Part shown: one piece after another, positions 22,530 to 34,400 of the stretch
Position numbering within the stretch: the first letter of the stretch is position 1
How the letters are laid out: each line of letters starts with the position of its first letter
NCBI RefSeq assembly: GCF_963924675.1
Contig: NC_089235.1
Coordinates: 62,306,220-62,370,219, forward strand
DNA length: 64,000 nucleotides
Origin: Phocoena phocoena
Taxonomy: Eukaryota > Chordata > Mammalia > Artiodactyla > Phocoenidae
Reading direction: 5' to 3'
Program-made: the position numbers and the translations under genes
Notes under the pieces: model-generated
Told to the model about the DNA's origin: nothing
The model's database searches: none
Seen by the model: the letters and a program-made list of their open reading frames with translations, nothing else

Positions 22530-25400
22530 ATTTTAAAACTTTACGAACACATTGCAAAAACTGTATACTTCTAAAAATGAAATTGCAGGGTTAAAGGATA
22601 TGCAAATTTTACAATTTTGATAGTCTACCAAACTGACACAATTTTTTCAATAATTTCTTCTTAAAACGTACACTCTTTCCAATATTTGAAATTCTCAGTT
22701 TCAAAGTTTTCCTATTTCTTCTAATAATTTATAATTTTATATTTATATTAACTATATTATTATGATTTATTGTTAAATATATTAGGTATATAAAAAGTCT
22801 AAAAATAAGTAATAAACAACTTTATCTAGTTAAGAAGATAAATATAAACAGCACAGTTGGAGCTCCCTAAATATCCTTGAATATTCCTTTTCCTCCCCTT
22901 CTAAGAGGCTGCCAGTATTTGAATTCAGTGTTTATCATTCCAATATGTGTCTTTATCATTTTACTACATAAATATATGAATCCTGAAACCATATTTTAAT
23001 TATGAATTCATATCTTAAATTTTGTATACATTTAATAAAAATCTATGTATACTTTGCAACTTGCTTTTTTTCCCCCAAATATTAGCTTTTTGAATTATCC
23101 CTGTTGACTTATGTGAGGCAATTTATTCATCTTTGTTGTGTAGAATTCCATTGGATAACTATAACCCAATATATTTGACTCTTCTACTCTGATGTTCCCA
23201 GTATTTTGCTATTACAAAATTGCTATAAAAATAAATTGCTATAAGTATTCTTATTTATGTTGCCTTCTGTACATGTGGTAGAATTTCTGTAGCATATACA
23301 CCTAGATATTGAATTATTCAATTATAATGTGTGCATATCTTCAACCTTGTTCATCTTGTCTATGGTATCTTATTATATGTTTTTATATATAATTTTCTTT
23401 CCTTATTATGTTTTTCTTTTTCTAACTTCCTGAATTGAATGTTTATCTCATTAATTTTCAGTATTTCTCCTTTTCTATTATATGCATTTTTTAAGGCTAC
23501 AAATATCCAAGTACTGCTTTAGCTGTATCACATAGATTTTGATATGTAGTTTTATTTTTATGTAGTTCATACTATATAATTTCTAATTTCTACTAGGCTT
23601 TCTATTTTGATCCACAAGTTATTTAGAAATATATTATTTAATTTCTAAACATACAGAGATTTTTAAAAAGATATGTATTTGTTGTTGGTGTCTAACAATT
23701 GCATTGTGGTACCAATTTTTTTAAAAATTTGTTCAGACTTATTGTTTAAATGTGGTCAGTTTGTTTTTAACGATCGCATGTGTTCTTGAGAAAAATTTTA
23801 ATCTCTGTGTCTGGGAGATTTGTCCATTTCTCTCTGTAACTCTGGTAGTTTTGCTTTAATTAGAGGCTAAGTTCATGTAAAATAAGAGTTGTTATATTGT
23901 CCTAGTGAATAATTCTTTTTATTTTGTAAAAATTTTCTTTATTCTTAGTAATTCAATATTTGACTTAGACACTGTTTTGTTTAATAGTCACATAACATAT
24001 TGATTCTCTGCCCTTTAAATTTCACCCTATTTGTGTTCTCAGGTTCAAGGTGACTAAATCTTTAAAGAGCATTTAGTTGGATTTTAAAAAATCATCTCTT
24101 ACAATCTCTGTATTTTAATTGGTGTCTGTAGTCCACTTACATTTTGGATTTGCCATTAATTTTATGCTTCCTATTATGCTACATTTTCCCCTTGTATGCC
24201 TTATTGACTTAAAATTGATCACTTTTCTTTTTTTTAAATACATTTTCCCCTCTACTGAACTAGTAGGTATTTAATTCTTTTGTGTATGATTATAATTAAA
24301 TTTTTAGTGTGCTTACAAAACCAAACTCTAAAACTAATCAGTATATTTACCATTTCCCAACCAATACAAAATTTTATAGTACTTTAACTTCAATTATCTA
24401 TCCTCTATATTTTACTTAATTCATAACAAATACATTAATTTTAACGTTTTTGCCTCATGAAGCTGTAATATTTATAATAATTATAATTTTAACAGTCATT
24501 GTTTGTCCAGAACTTCCCATGTTTATAAATTTCTTTGCTCATTATTCCATCTTGCATCTCAGATTTTCTGCATGTGTTGTTTCCTTTAGAGAAGATCTGT
24601 GGTGGTAAACTTAACTTTATTCACACAAAAATATCTGCAGCCCACCCTCAGTTTTGAAAGACTAGCTGGGTACCAGGTTGAAAGTTGTCTCTAATCATTT
24701 AGAAGATATTTCACTCTCTTTTGGCTCTTGTTTAAGACAAGTCTGTTGACAGTCTAAATGTTATTCCTTTTCAGGCAGTCTCTCTTTTCTCTCCAGATGT
24801 TTTTCAGGCTTTCTGTTCTTTTTCTTTGGTGTTCTGTTGTTTCACTACAATAAGTCTTGTTATAGATCTCTTCGTGCTCCCAGAATCAGGATTTATAACT
24901 TTCACTGATTCTCAACCTTTAGCTCTTCAAATATTCCTTTTCTCAGTTACCTATTTCTTTCTCTCTCTGTATTCAAATTATATTTATCATAGATAGTCTT
25001 TTTTGATGATCTATGTCTCTTAACTTTCACATTTTCTACCTCTTTGATATTATCAATGACATTTTGGGTAATTTCCTTTATTTTTCTATTAGTATACTAA
25101 TTACCTTTTTATCTCTTTCTAATCTGCTTTTTAGCCTGTCCTTTTTAATAAGTAAATCTTTTCTTTCTAGAAATTATATTTGATTTTTTGAAAATTTTGC
25201 TAGAAATTTATCTGGTACATTGTTCCATTTTAGTGTTTTTTAAAAAATTATTCTGCTGTCTTAATCATGTTTATTTTATATCCTGAACCCAATAATTATA
25301 TTATCTAAAGTATTTTAGGGGTAAATTTTTCTTTTCTTTTCTTTACTGGTTTTCATTCATGGTGCTTTTTTTCTTGTTTGACATGTCACTTTGATTTGTG
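22530..25400 (-). mobile_element. Ancient L1 relic(s), antisense
   Basis: A T-rich region that still reads as degraded antisense L1. The 3' part lies at about 22530-23330, ORF2 N-terminal-region sequence at about 23400-24230 and 5'/ORF1 region sequence at about 24540-25110. No frame survives. It could be two overlapping old elements (L1M/HAL1 type); boundaries are approximate. It occupies the start of the 25-kb intron before the VWA exons. Confidence 0.65.
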
Positions 25401-26070
25401 AGCTCTTTTGTGGGAATTCTTCACAGCATAGTTTAGGAGTGAGCACCTCCAGAGAGGTGCCCCTTGGTTGCTACCAAATTGGAACCATTTTATGTTAATT
25501 TCTTGTTTGGGGATGCTCAAGCTTGTCAATGTTACAAATTCATATGACACTATGTAAATATTGTTTCATTTTACCCACTTATTTTAACATCCATTGATGA
25601 TTCTTGCCTGAGCCAGCTACTACTATAATGTTTCTGAAATGATAATTTTCCTAACGTCATTGTTCATTCTACATTTATTAGGTGGCATTCTACTGTAAGG
25701 GAGATCTTTCCCTTCTCCCATATTTATTTATTTATTATGAATTTTTATTTCATGTGATGGATTATAATCTGTTACTATCATGTATTTTGATGCTCAAATT
25801 CTTCCAGAACTGCTCAGTGGGAGCTATTTCAAGGTGTCTCCTATGCCCTTTTAATATATCCCCATCATTCTTGAAGCTCTTCCTTACTTTCTGGCACAAA
25901 CCTTGCATTCCAGGCTCCTCTTGTAGTTTTTGTGCCCTGTCCTGAAATCAACCACTTCTTCAAGGAGTTGGGGTTTTTTCATGGAGAATGGTATTTAGAT
26001 ACCAAAATGTGGTTACTAGATGTGTTTATGCTTCTGGGTTGTCATTGTTTCTAGGCCCATTTATCTGAGA

Positions 26071-26071
<1 letters not shown>

Positions 26072-26107
<36 letters not shown>

Positions 26108-26180
26108 TCCATTATCTATTTATCTATCTGTCTTTCTATCCTCTATCTTATTGTACCTTGTATCTATCATCTATCCATAC
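26072..26180. repeat. CA microsatellite followed by TATC-type repeats
   Basis: About 16 CA units at 26072-26104, then an interrupted TATC/TCTA tract to about 26180. The frame that spans it is an artefact. Confidence 0.95.
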
Positions 26181-26479
26181 CACAGGGTTTATTCTAGCAT
26201 TTCTTTTTCCATATTTACAACTCTCTATTCAAAAGAGTTGGGTAACATAGCTCCCGATATCTTAAATGCACCTGCTTATATGCTCAATCATAGAAATAGT
26301 TTCAAACTTGCTAATTAAACACTTAGCAAAAAGTCTGTTGATTAGAGTTCGGTATTTGCCTTTAGCATGGGGTATATATTAAAATGTCTGTGTTCAAAAG
26401 GATCTTGGGTTAGTTCTTTTCTTCCCTGTTCACTGTGGTTTTATTATTCATATTTAATACAGTCAGGTTAATTTGTGAG

Positions 26480-26640
26480 TACATAAAACATTAATGTGGT
26501 TCCAAAAGTAAAAAAGTATACAAAAGGGTAATACTCAAAAGAAGTGTGACTTCCCCTATTTCTTCCACCCAGCTTTACTCACCACCTTTAAATAACCAAA
26601 CTCATTAATTTCTGATTTACTTTCCCTGTGTGTTTTTTTT
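26480..26640 (-). mobile_element. Possible old L1 3' fragment
   Basis: Resembles part of an antisense L1M 3' UTR ('gtatacaaaagggtaatact', then a C/T-rich stretch). Short and diverged. Confidence 0.4.
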
Positions 26641-27343
26641 TTAATTTCTAAATACTTTTATGGAGGATTTTATGTGCAAGTTCTCGGCTGAGTTTTGGCT
26701 TAGCATTCTTCCAGGCAGTGCTTAAAGAATGGCACTCAAGGTGAAACCTATCTTCCATCCACGGATTAGAGTTTGATCCCAGAATTTAGCTATAACTAGA
26801 TATTCCTAAAATGTGCTCAGTTCTCCTTTTCCCTGATGCACCTTCCTCTTGCTCTTCTAAAACATAGGTTTGAGTGAAGTGAATTGAACACAGGGAAAAG
26901 AACAGTGAAACGTGAGAGTAATGTTAATATATGTTCTGATAAATCCTCACAGACATCTGCAGAAGGACCTTTCATTCAGCAGTTCATTTGCTTTACACAC
27001 TAAACACATGTTTATGGAGAGGCCTTTCCTGAGCCACTTTCACTAAGGGCTGTTTCCGCATATTTATTGCAGTAATGAAGACCTGGGTTAGGGCAAAAAC
27101 TTTCAGGAATTTTGTAGATAAAAGGTGGCTTCCTCTTTTAGGTGAGGGTTCCCATGAGGTATATGAAGGGTCAGAGAGGATTCTGAGGGCGCTGGTGATA
27201 CGAGCGAATAGTCTTAAGAAGTATGTTGTAAACAATGGTGAGAATTCAGGCCAGAATTAGGGCTCCAGGAGAGTGAAGGGGAGGGTTAATGGGGCCCACT
27301 GGAGATTTTAAAAAGGTCTTCCCCACCCAAGCCTTGATGTACT

Positions 27344-27561
27344 CCTTTTTTTTTTTGAATTTTAAAATTTTATTTTATTTATTTTTTATACAGCAGGTTC
27401 TTATTAGTTATCCATTTTATACATATTGGTGTATATATGTCAATCCCAATCTCCCAGTTCATCCCACCACCACCACCACCACCCCGCTACTTTCCCCCCT
27501 TGGTGTCCATACGTTTGTTCTCTACATCTGTGTCTCTATTTCTGCCCTGCAAACCGATTCA
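27344..27561 (-). mobile_element. L1 3'-UTR insertion, 5'-truncated
   Basis: A poly-T start (27345-27355) then antisense L1 3' UTR with a CACCAC run. It is bounded by an 11-base perfect target duplication CTTGATGTACT (27333-27343 and 27562-27572), so a genuine short insertion. The 113-codon plus-strand frame across it is fortuitous. Confidence 0.93.
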
Positions 27562-28165
27562 CTTGATGTACTTCTTTCCATAGCCCTTCTTTCAAGATGT
27601 GATACTTCCATGATTCACACTGCACTCTGATCTTTGTTTTCCCTGCAATCTACAGTCTTTTGGTATAAGAGTCTACATTGATAGTGGCTCAGATACAGTT
27701 GGACATAGTTCAAATATTTTAGAATTTTAGTTTAGATGTAAAGAGCTAAGAGCGTTAACAGAAGTTGCTGTGCAGTTAGTTCCTTGTTTGCCATCTACTG
27801 TACGTATTTCTTCAATAATCCAAATCCAACTCCCAAACAAAAGTGGTATTGGCCTTGGAGCGTAATACTGGCACATCTGCAGCAAAATGCTATTTCTTCC
27901 GTGTTGTCCAAACAGCTTTCTCCAGTCATTTTTGGTGTTTTGCACAAGAATACAGGGCTTGATTGAAAAAGATAATGAGATAGAAAGAAAAAGTAGCATA
28001 GGGTTTCCTTGTTTTTTCCTCTTCATGATTTTTAAATTAAGATCTCTGACCCTCTTTGCGTTGTTTTAAATGAATTATTTTTCTCTGCAGGGAGAAGGTA
28101 AGGGGAGGGTCCCAATGCTCTGATTTTTAGGAGGAAAAAATAAGATGAGCTTAAGTTATTCTTTC

Positions 28166-28388
28166 CAAGGGTTGGCAAACTATGGCCCATGGGCCAATCC
28201 AGTCCTCTGTTTTCTTAAGTGAGTAAATGGGTTTTATTGGAACACAGCTATGCTTATTCCTTTATATACCATTTATAGCTGCTTTCCCACAATATCAGAG
28301 TTGAGCAGATACAACAGAGATCAGATGGCCTACAAAGACTGAAATATTTTCTGTTTTGCCCTTTTCAGAAGAAGTTTGCCAATCCTTG
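28166..28388 (-). mobile_element. Non-autonomous hAT-type DNA transposon relic
   Basis: The left end CAAGGGTTGGCAAAC and right end GTTTGCCAATCCTTG form a terminal inverted repeat. The interior includes 'taaatgggttttattggaac' in antisense relative to the copy at 9693-9916. I assign no subfamily name. Confidence 0.8.
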
Positions 28389-28744
28389 CTGTATAGTGTT
28401 TAAAACTTTTGAATATGTTGGAACAGAATTACTCACTGAACTGAGTAATTCACTGCTTTTCTAAGGCCAGCTGTCCATTTTGGTATTTCCAATAGGATGT
28501 ACTCGCATATATATGCCTTCAAAGGATCCTACTTCTCATACTCTCACATTTGTTTTTTTTTCCCTACCTGAAACACGAATTCTCCCAATTAACATTACAT
28601 GAGTTAATACATATAGTGTCTAGAACACAGTCAGTACTACATAGTTATTTTCTATTAATATTAGAATGTATAGTTTGCATGAATTACTATCATCAAAGAC
28701 CAAACTTTTGTGTTAGTGATTTAACAATAAATGCATAGAAGAGA

Positions 28745-28860
28745 TTTGGTGATGACCCTCCAGTGCTGAACACTGAGTTAGGCACTGAGAATTAATTGGT
28801 GATCATGGTAGGCAGGATTCTACCCTCATGAAACTTACATAGTCTAGCAGGGACTCAACG
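28745..28860 (+). mobile_element. Possible L2 LINE fragment
   Basis: Carries 'tgctgaacactgagttaggc' and 'ctcatgaaacttacatagtc', similar to L2 3' sequences. Short. Confidence 0.5.
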
Positions 28861-30599
28861 TGTTTACCCACTGCCTTCTCTTGAGGAAGAGTCAGGTTTG
28901 AATTATACGTAGTTATGGTTGAGCATAGCCAGGGCACACGATTATTCTCCAGGTGTACTTTCACTTACTGGGATTGCTTACTTCCTATAATATTTGTAGT
29001 TCTTGGCTTGCAGTTAAGAGATCAGTTTGAAAGTTTACTGCTTTTTCCACTAGTTATTCTGGACCTTAAATTTGCTGAACCCACCACTGTGAGCTTAGTT
29101 TGACCAGGTGGGACTGGAGAAAATTTTAATTCTGGTGATGCAGGAGTCAGAATATTGGCTAAAGCACAGGTGAGTGGGTGGGTTTTGTAGGTTAATTCTG
29201 GCTAGATCTTGACTTTTGGACACAAGGGGGAAGGGACTGAGTCCGGTCATAAACTGGACTTTGGGGTTAGGTTGTGGGTGGAATTCATGCATTAAAGGAT
29301 CTAGAAGGATGCCTGGCCCATGGAGTATGCTCTGTTAAGTGGTCCTCTCCCTCCTCTTTTTTTTTTCTTCATCATCTTCTCTATTTCGTTCTCCTCTTCT
29401 CTTCCTCATTATTCTCATAATAATAATTATTATCATTACCTAGACAGTTGACATAGTGTACCAGCAACACTAGGGTGAACTAGAAAATCTCTGCTCATAA
29501 GCATAAGGAGAATTTTTGGAAGCCCCTCTGTCTGTGCCTGTGTCTTGAGTGGAAAAATGTCTCCTTGAGAATTTATAACCATGGGCCTGTACCACATACA
29601 GATTAGGCATTCATATTTATACTCTTTACATGTTCTGGGGTCCTAATATTCAAGAAATTAATTTTAAACTTGCTCAAAGCTGGTATAAGTAGGGTCCCTG
29701 GCAGAAGAAAACACAAAATCACCTTTGAGGCACACATGCTGAGCCCTAATTCTAAAGATTACCACAGATAAAGCAATGCCAGAAAGAGTTTATAATCCAA
29801 AATTTTGAAACACAAAAGTAAAACCATGAGTATAAGTCATGAGACACAAATATAGTGGTCTCAGAATCCCATGATTTCCAATTATGAAATGATTACATAA
29901 ATACTATAAAATAAACAACAATATTATTGAAGTCATAGAAATAGTCAAAACAAGAGAAGGATGAGAGACCATGAAAACAAGAGTAGGTAAGATTTGAAAA
30001 GGGACTGAATAGAACATAAAGTGTTCTGAAGAGTGCAAATGAAAAATTAGCCGCACCCAGAATCGTGTTGGTGAAACTGTAAAACACCAAAGTAAAAGAT
30101 AAGATTTAACAGACAAAACAGGATGAAGGAGGAATAAAAAGACTTGTAGAAGCCATTTCTAAGTGATGGAGATCTAGCTATGGGTAGTTGTCTGTTCTTC
30201 AATTCTTTGGCATATTAAGTGAAACCACTGTTTTAACTAAGTAATGTTAATTCAAGTTATTAATTTATTAAAAAAGATTGAGAAACCCTGATCCAACAGA
30301 AGTGGTGATGTAATTTTGGCCCTGTTTCTCCTCACTTCTGTTCTCCAATCATTCCATAACATTTCTTAGAAGCACAGAGCAACTGCACAGGTGGTTATAA
30401 GAGATAGCTCTTCCATGGCATTAGCCATATGGTAGGTCTGAGTCTGAGTAGCCATGCTCAGAGGAGAAATCAGATCATATGAGTGGCTTTTCAGTCCAAG
30501 GTTTAAGAGGATAAACAGTAACATTTTCGTTAGAATATTCTTTTTTCTTCCCCTATTGAACTTCCCTTTTTCTCCCTTAATATCCTTGTTACTTCTTGA
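28861..30599. other. Intronic sequence without recognised feature
   Basis: Contains a pyrimidine-rich patch (about 29340-29410). No exon, RNA gene or named repeat recognised. Confidence 0.4.
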
Positions 30600-30835
30600 G
30601 GTCAGTGTGGCTCAGTATATAGCACACAGGTTTTGTGGTCATACATCCCTTGGAATGAAATCTTCCCTTGCTTCCTACCTACCTAGGCAACCTAAGGCAT
30701 AGAAACCTCTCTAAGCTCCAGTTTCTTCGTTGGCAAAATGAGCATAATAGCCGTAACGAGTATGCAGGTTTGGGAAGATTAAATGCTATCAGGTTTGTGA
30801 CATACCTGGAACATAGCAGGTACGGGATGAATGTC
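30600..30835 (+). mobile_element. MIR SINE
   Basis: The MIR order is visible: 'gtggctcagtatatagcaca', 'aacctctctaagctccagtt', 'ttcttcgttggcaaaatgag' and 'aagattaaatgctatcaggt'. Confidence 0.7.
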
Positions 30836-31410
30836 AGTTGGCACCCCCTTTTCTATTTCCTTTTTGCTAGTGTCTTCTTTTCAAAGAGAAAATATTAGCC
30901 TACCGAATGCAGCAGTGTCTTACATTGTCAATAACTATTTGTTGAATATTTGGATTTGGCTTGTTTTAGACTCAAGGAGAGAGGTTCACATTCCCTTAGA
31001 GAAGATTAAGAAAGACTGCTTTCATGAAAAGAATATTTTTATTAGAAAAAAGCAGAAAGCAGATTTCTGTTTTTGCTGTGATGTAAAGCATTAAAATTCA
31101 TGTTTTCAGGAACTCAGAAAAACATGAAACAGAATCAGTCATTCAGAAAATAATCATTGAACACCTGCAAAGTACATGATACCTGTGCATAAAATTTTAA
31201 GGTTTCCCTGAGGGCAAGGGGCTGAGATTCTCCTAGAAAGAGACCGCCTGTTTACTCCGACTTTCCGCTACCCCTGACCACTCTTGATAAGACATTTTTA
31301 AAGGATTTTTGACACCTCTTCTGTTGGCCTCCAACAAATTTTATCATTCTTAACCCATGAATTTTCCAGTGGTATAAAAAAAGATAGCTCTTCCTTAAGT
31401 AAGTTTTCAA
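30836..31410. other. Intronic sequence without recognised feature
   Basis: No exon or named repeat recognised. Ends at the target site used by the L1 copy that begins at 31425. Confidence 0.4.
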
Positions 31411-31424
31411 ATGTCCTCATTTTA

Positions 31425-34400
31425 GTTTTTTTATTTTTTTCAGAGACATCTGAAGTTATCATTTTATTTATTTTATTTTATATATTTTAAGTTTTATAAG
31501 CCTATATGGTTTTTTTTAACAACTTTATTGGAGTATAATTGCTTTACGATGGTGTGTTAGTTTCTGCTGTATAACAAAGTGAATCAGCTATACGTATACA
31601 CATATCCCCATATTTCCTCCCTCTTGCATCTCCCTCCCACGCTCCCTATCCCACCCCTCTAGTTCACACAAAGCACCGAGCTGATCTCCCTGTGCTATGC
31701 AGCTGCTTCCCAATAGCTATCTATTTTACATTTGATAGTGTATCTATGTCCATGCCACTCTCTCACTTCGTCCCAGCTTACCCTTCCCCCTCCCCGTGTC
31801 CTCACGTGTCCCCAGTCCATTCTCTACGTCTGTGTCTTCATTCCTGTCCTGCCCCTAGGTTCTTCAGAAACATTTATTTTTTGATTCCATATATATGTTT
31901 AAGCGTACGGTATTTGTTTTTCTCTTTCTGACTTACTTCACTCTGTATGACAGGCTCTACACCATCCACCTCACTACAAATAACTCAATTTCATTTCTTT
32001 TTATGGCTGAGTAATATTCCATTGTATATATGTGCCACATCTTCTTTATCCATTCATCTGTCGATGGACACTTAGATTGCTTCCATGTCCTGGCTATTGT
32101 AAATAGTGCTTCAGTGAACAAGGTGGTACATGACTCTTTTTGAATTATAGTTTTCTCAGGGTATATGCCCAGTAGTGGGATTCCTGGGTCGTATGGTAGT
32201 TCTATTTTTAGTTTTTTGAGGAACCTCCATACTGTTCTCCATAGTAGCTCTATCAATTTACATTCCCATCAACAGTGCAAGAGGGTTCCCTTTTCTCCAC
32301 TACCCTCTCCAGCATTTATTGTTTGTAGATTTTTTGATGATGGCTATTCTAACTGGTATGAGGTGATACCTCACTGTAGTTTTGATTTGCATTTCTCTAA
32401 TGATTAGGGATGTTGAGCAGCTTTTCATGTGTTTGTTGGCCATCTGTATGTCTTCTTTGGAGAAATGTCTATTTAGGTCTTCTGCCCATTTTTGGATTGG
32501 GTTGTTTGCTTTTTTGCTATTGAGCTGCATGAACTGCTTGTATATTTTGGAGATTAATCCTTTGTCGCTTGCTTCATCTGCAAAAATTTTCTCCCATTCT
32601 GAGGTTGTCTTTTCGGCTTGTTTATGTTTTCCTTTGCTATGCAAAAGCTTTTAAGTTTCATTAGGTCCCATTTGTTTATTTTTATTCTTATTTCCATTTC
32701 TGTAGGAGGTGGGTCAAAAAGGATATTGCTGTGATTTATGTCATAGAGTGTCCTGCCTATGTTTTCCTCTAAGAGTTTTATAGTTTCTGGCCTTATATTT
32801 AGGATTTTAATCCATTTTGAGTTTATTTTTGTTTATGATGTTAGGGAGTGTTCTAATTTCATTCTTTTACATGTAGCTGTCCAGTTTTCCCAGTACCACT
32901 TATTGAAGAGGCTGTCTTTTCTCCATTGTATATTCTTGCCTCCTTTATAAAAGATAAGGTGACCATATGCACCTGGGTTTATCTCTGGGCTTTCTATCCT
33001 GTTCCATTGATCTATATTTCTGTTTTTGTGGCAGAACCATACAGTCTTGATTACTGTAGCTTTGTAGTATAGTCTGAAGTAAGGGAGCCTGATTCCTCCA
33101 GCTCTGTTTTTCTTCCTCAAGATTGCTTTGAATATTTGGGGTCTTTTGTGTTTCCATACAAATTGTGAAAATTTTTTTATAGTTCTGTGAAAAATGCCAT
33201 TGGTAATTTGGTAGGGATTGCATGGAATCTGTAGGTTGCTTTGGGTAGTATACTCATTTTCACAATGTTGATTTTTCGAATCCAAGAACATGGTATATCT
33301 CTCAATGTGTTTGTATTGTCTTTAATTTCTTTCATCAGTGTCTTATAGTTTTCTGCATACAGGTCTTTTGTCTCCTTAGGTAGGTTTATCCCTAGGTATA
33401 GTTTTTTTTTGTTACAGTGGTAAATGGGAGTGTTTCCTTAATTTCTCTTTCAGATTTTTCATCATTAGTGTATAGGAATGCAAGAGATTTCTGTGCATTA
33501 CTTTTGTATCCTGCTACTCTACCAAATTCATTGATTAGCTCTAGTAGTTTTCTGGTAGCATTATTAGGATTCTTTATGTAGAGTATCATGTCATCTGCAA
33601 ACAGTGACAGCTTTACTTCTTCTTTTCCAATTTGGATTCCTTTTATTTCTTTTTCTTCTCTGATTGCTGTGGCTAAAACTTCCAAAACTATGTTGAATAA
33701 GAGTGGTGAGAGTGGGCAACCTTGTCTTGTTCCTGATCTTAGTGGAAATGGTTTCAGTTTTTCACCATTGAGAACAACGTTGTTTGTCATATATGGCCTT
33801 TATTATGTTGATGTAACTTCCCTCTATGCCCACTTTCTGGAGGGTTTTTATCATAAATGGGTGTTGAATTTTGTTGAAAGCTTTTACTGCGTCTATTGAG
33901 ATGATCATATTGTTTGTCTCCTTCAATTTGTTAATATAGTTTATCACATTGATTGATTTGTGTATATTGAAGAAACCTTTCATTCCTGGGGTAAACCCCA
34001 CTTGATCATGGTGTATGTGCTGTTGGATTCTGTTTGCTAGTATTTTGTTGAGGATTTTTGCAGCTATGTTCATCAGTGATATTGGCCTGTAGTTTTCTTT
34101 TTTTGTGACAACTTTGTCTGGTTTTGGTATCGAGGTGATGGTGGCCTCATAGAATGAGTTAAGGAGTGTTCCTCCCTCTGCTATATTTTGGAAGAGATTG
34201 GGAAGGATAGGTTTTAGGTCTTCTCTAAATGTTTGATAGAATTCGCCTGTGAAGCCATCAGGTCCTGGGCTTTTGTTTGTTGGAAGTTTTTTAATCACAG
34301 TTTCAATTTCAGTGCTTGTGATTAGTCTGTTTATATTTGCTATTTCTTCCTGGTTCAGTCTTGAAAGGTTGTGCTTTTCTAAGAATTTGTCCATTTCTTC

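Larger units (their letters stand above)
25401..27332. other. Intronic sequence, mostly unassigned
   Basis: Apart from the microsatellite (26072-26180) and a possible old L1 piece (26480-26640), nothing can be named. No exon was seen. Confidence 0.4.

Noticed and set aside
26072..26104. CRISPR-like regular repeats
   Set aside because: It is a simple CA microsatellite, not spaced direct repeats. No CRISPR array exists in this eukaryotic sequence.
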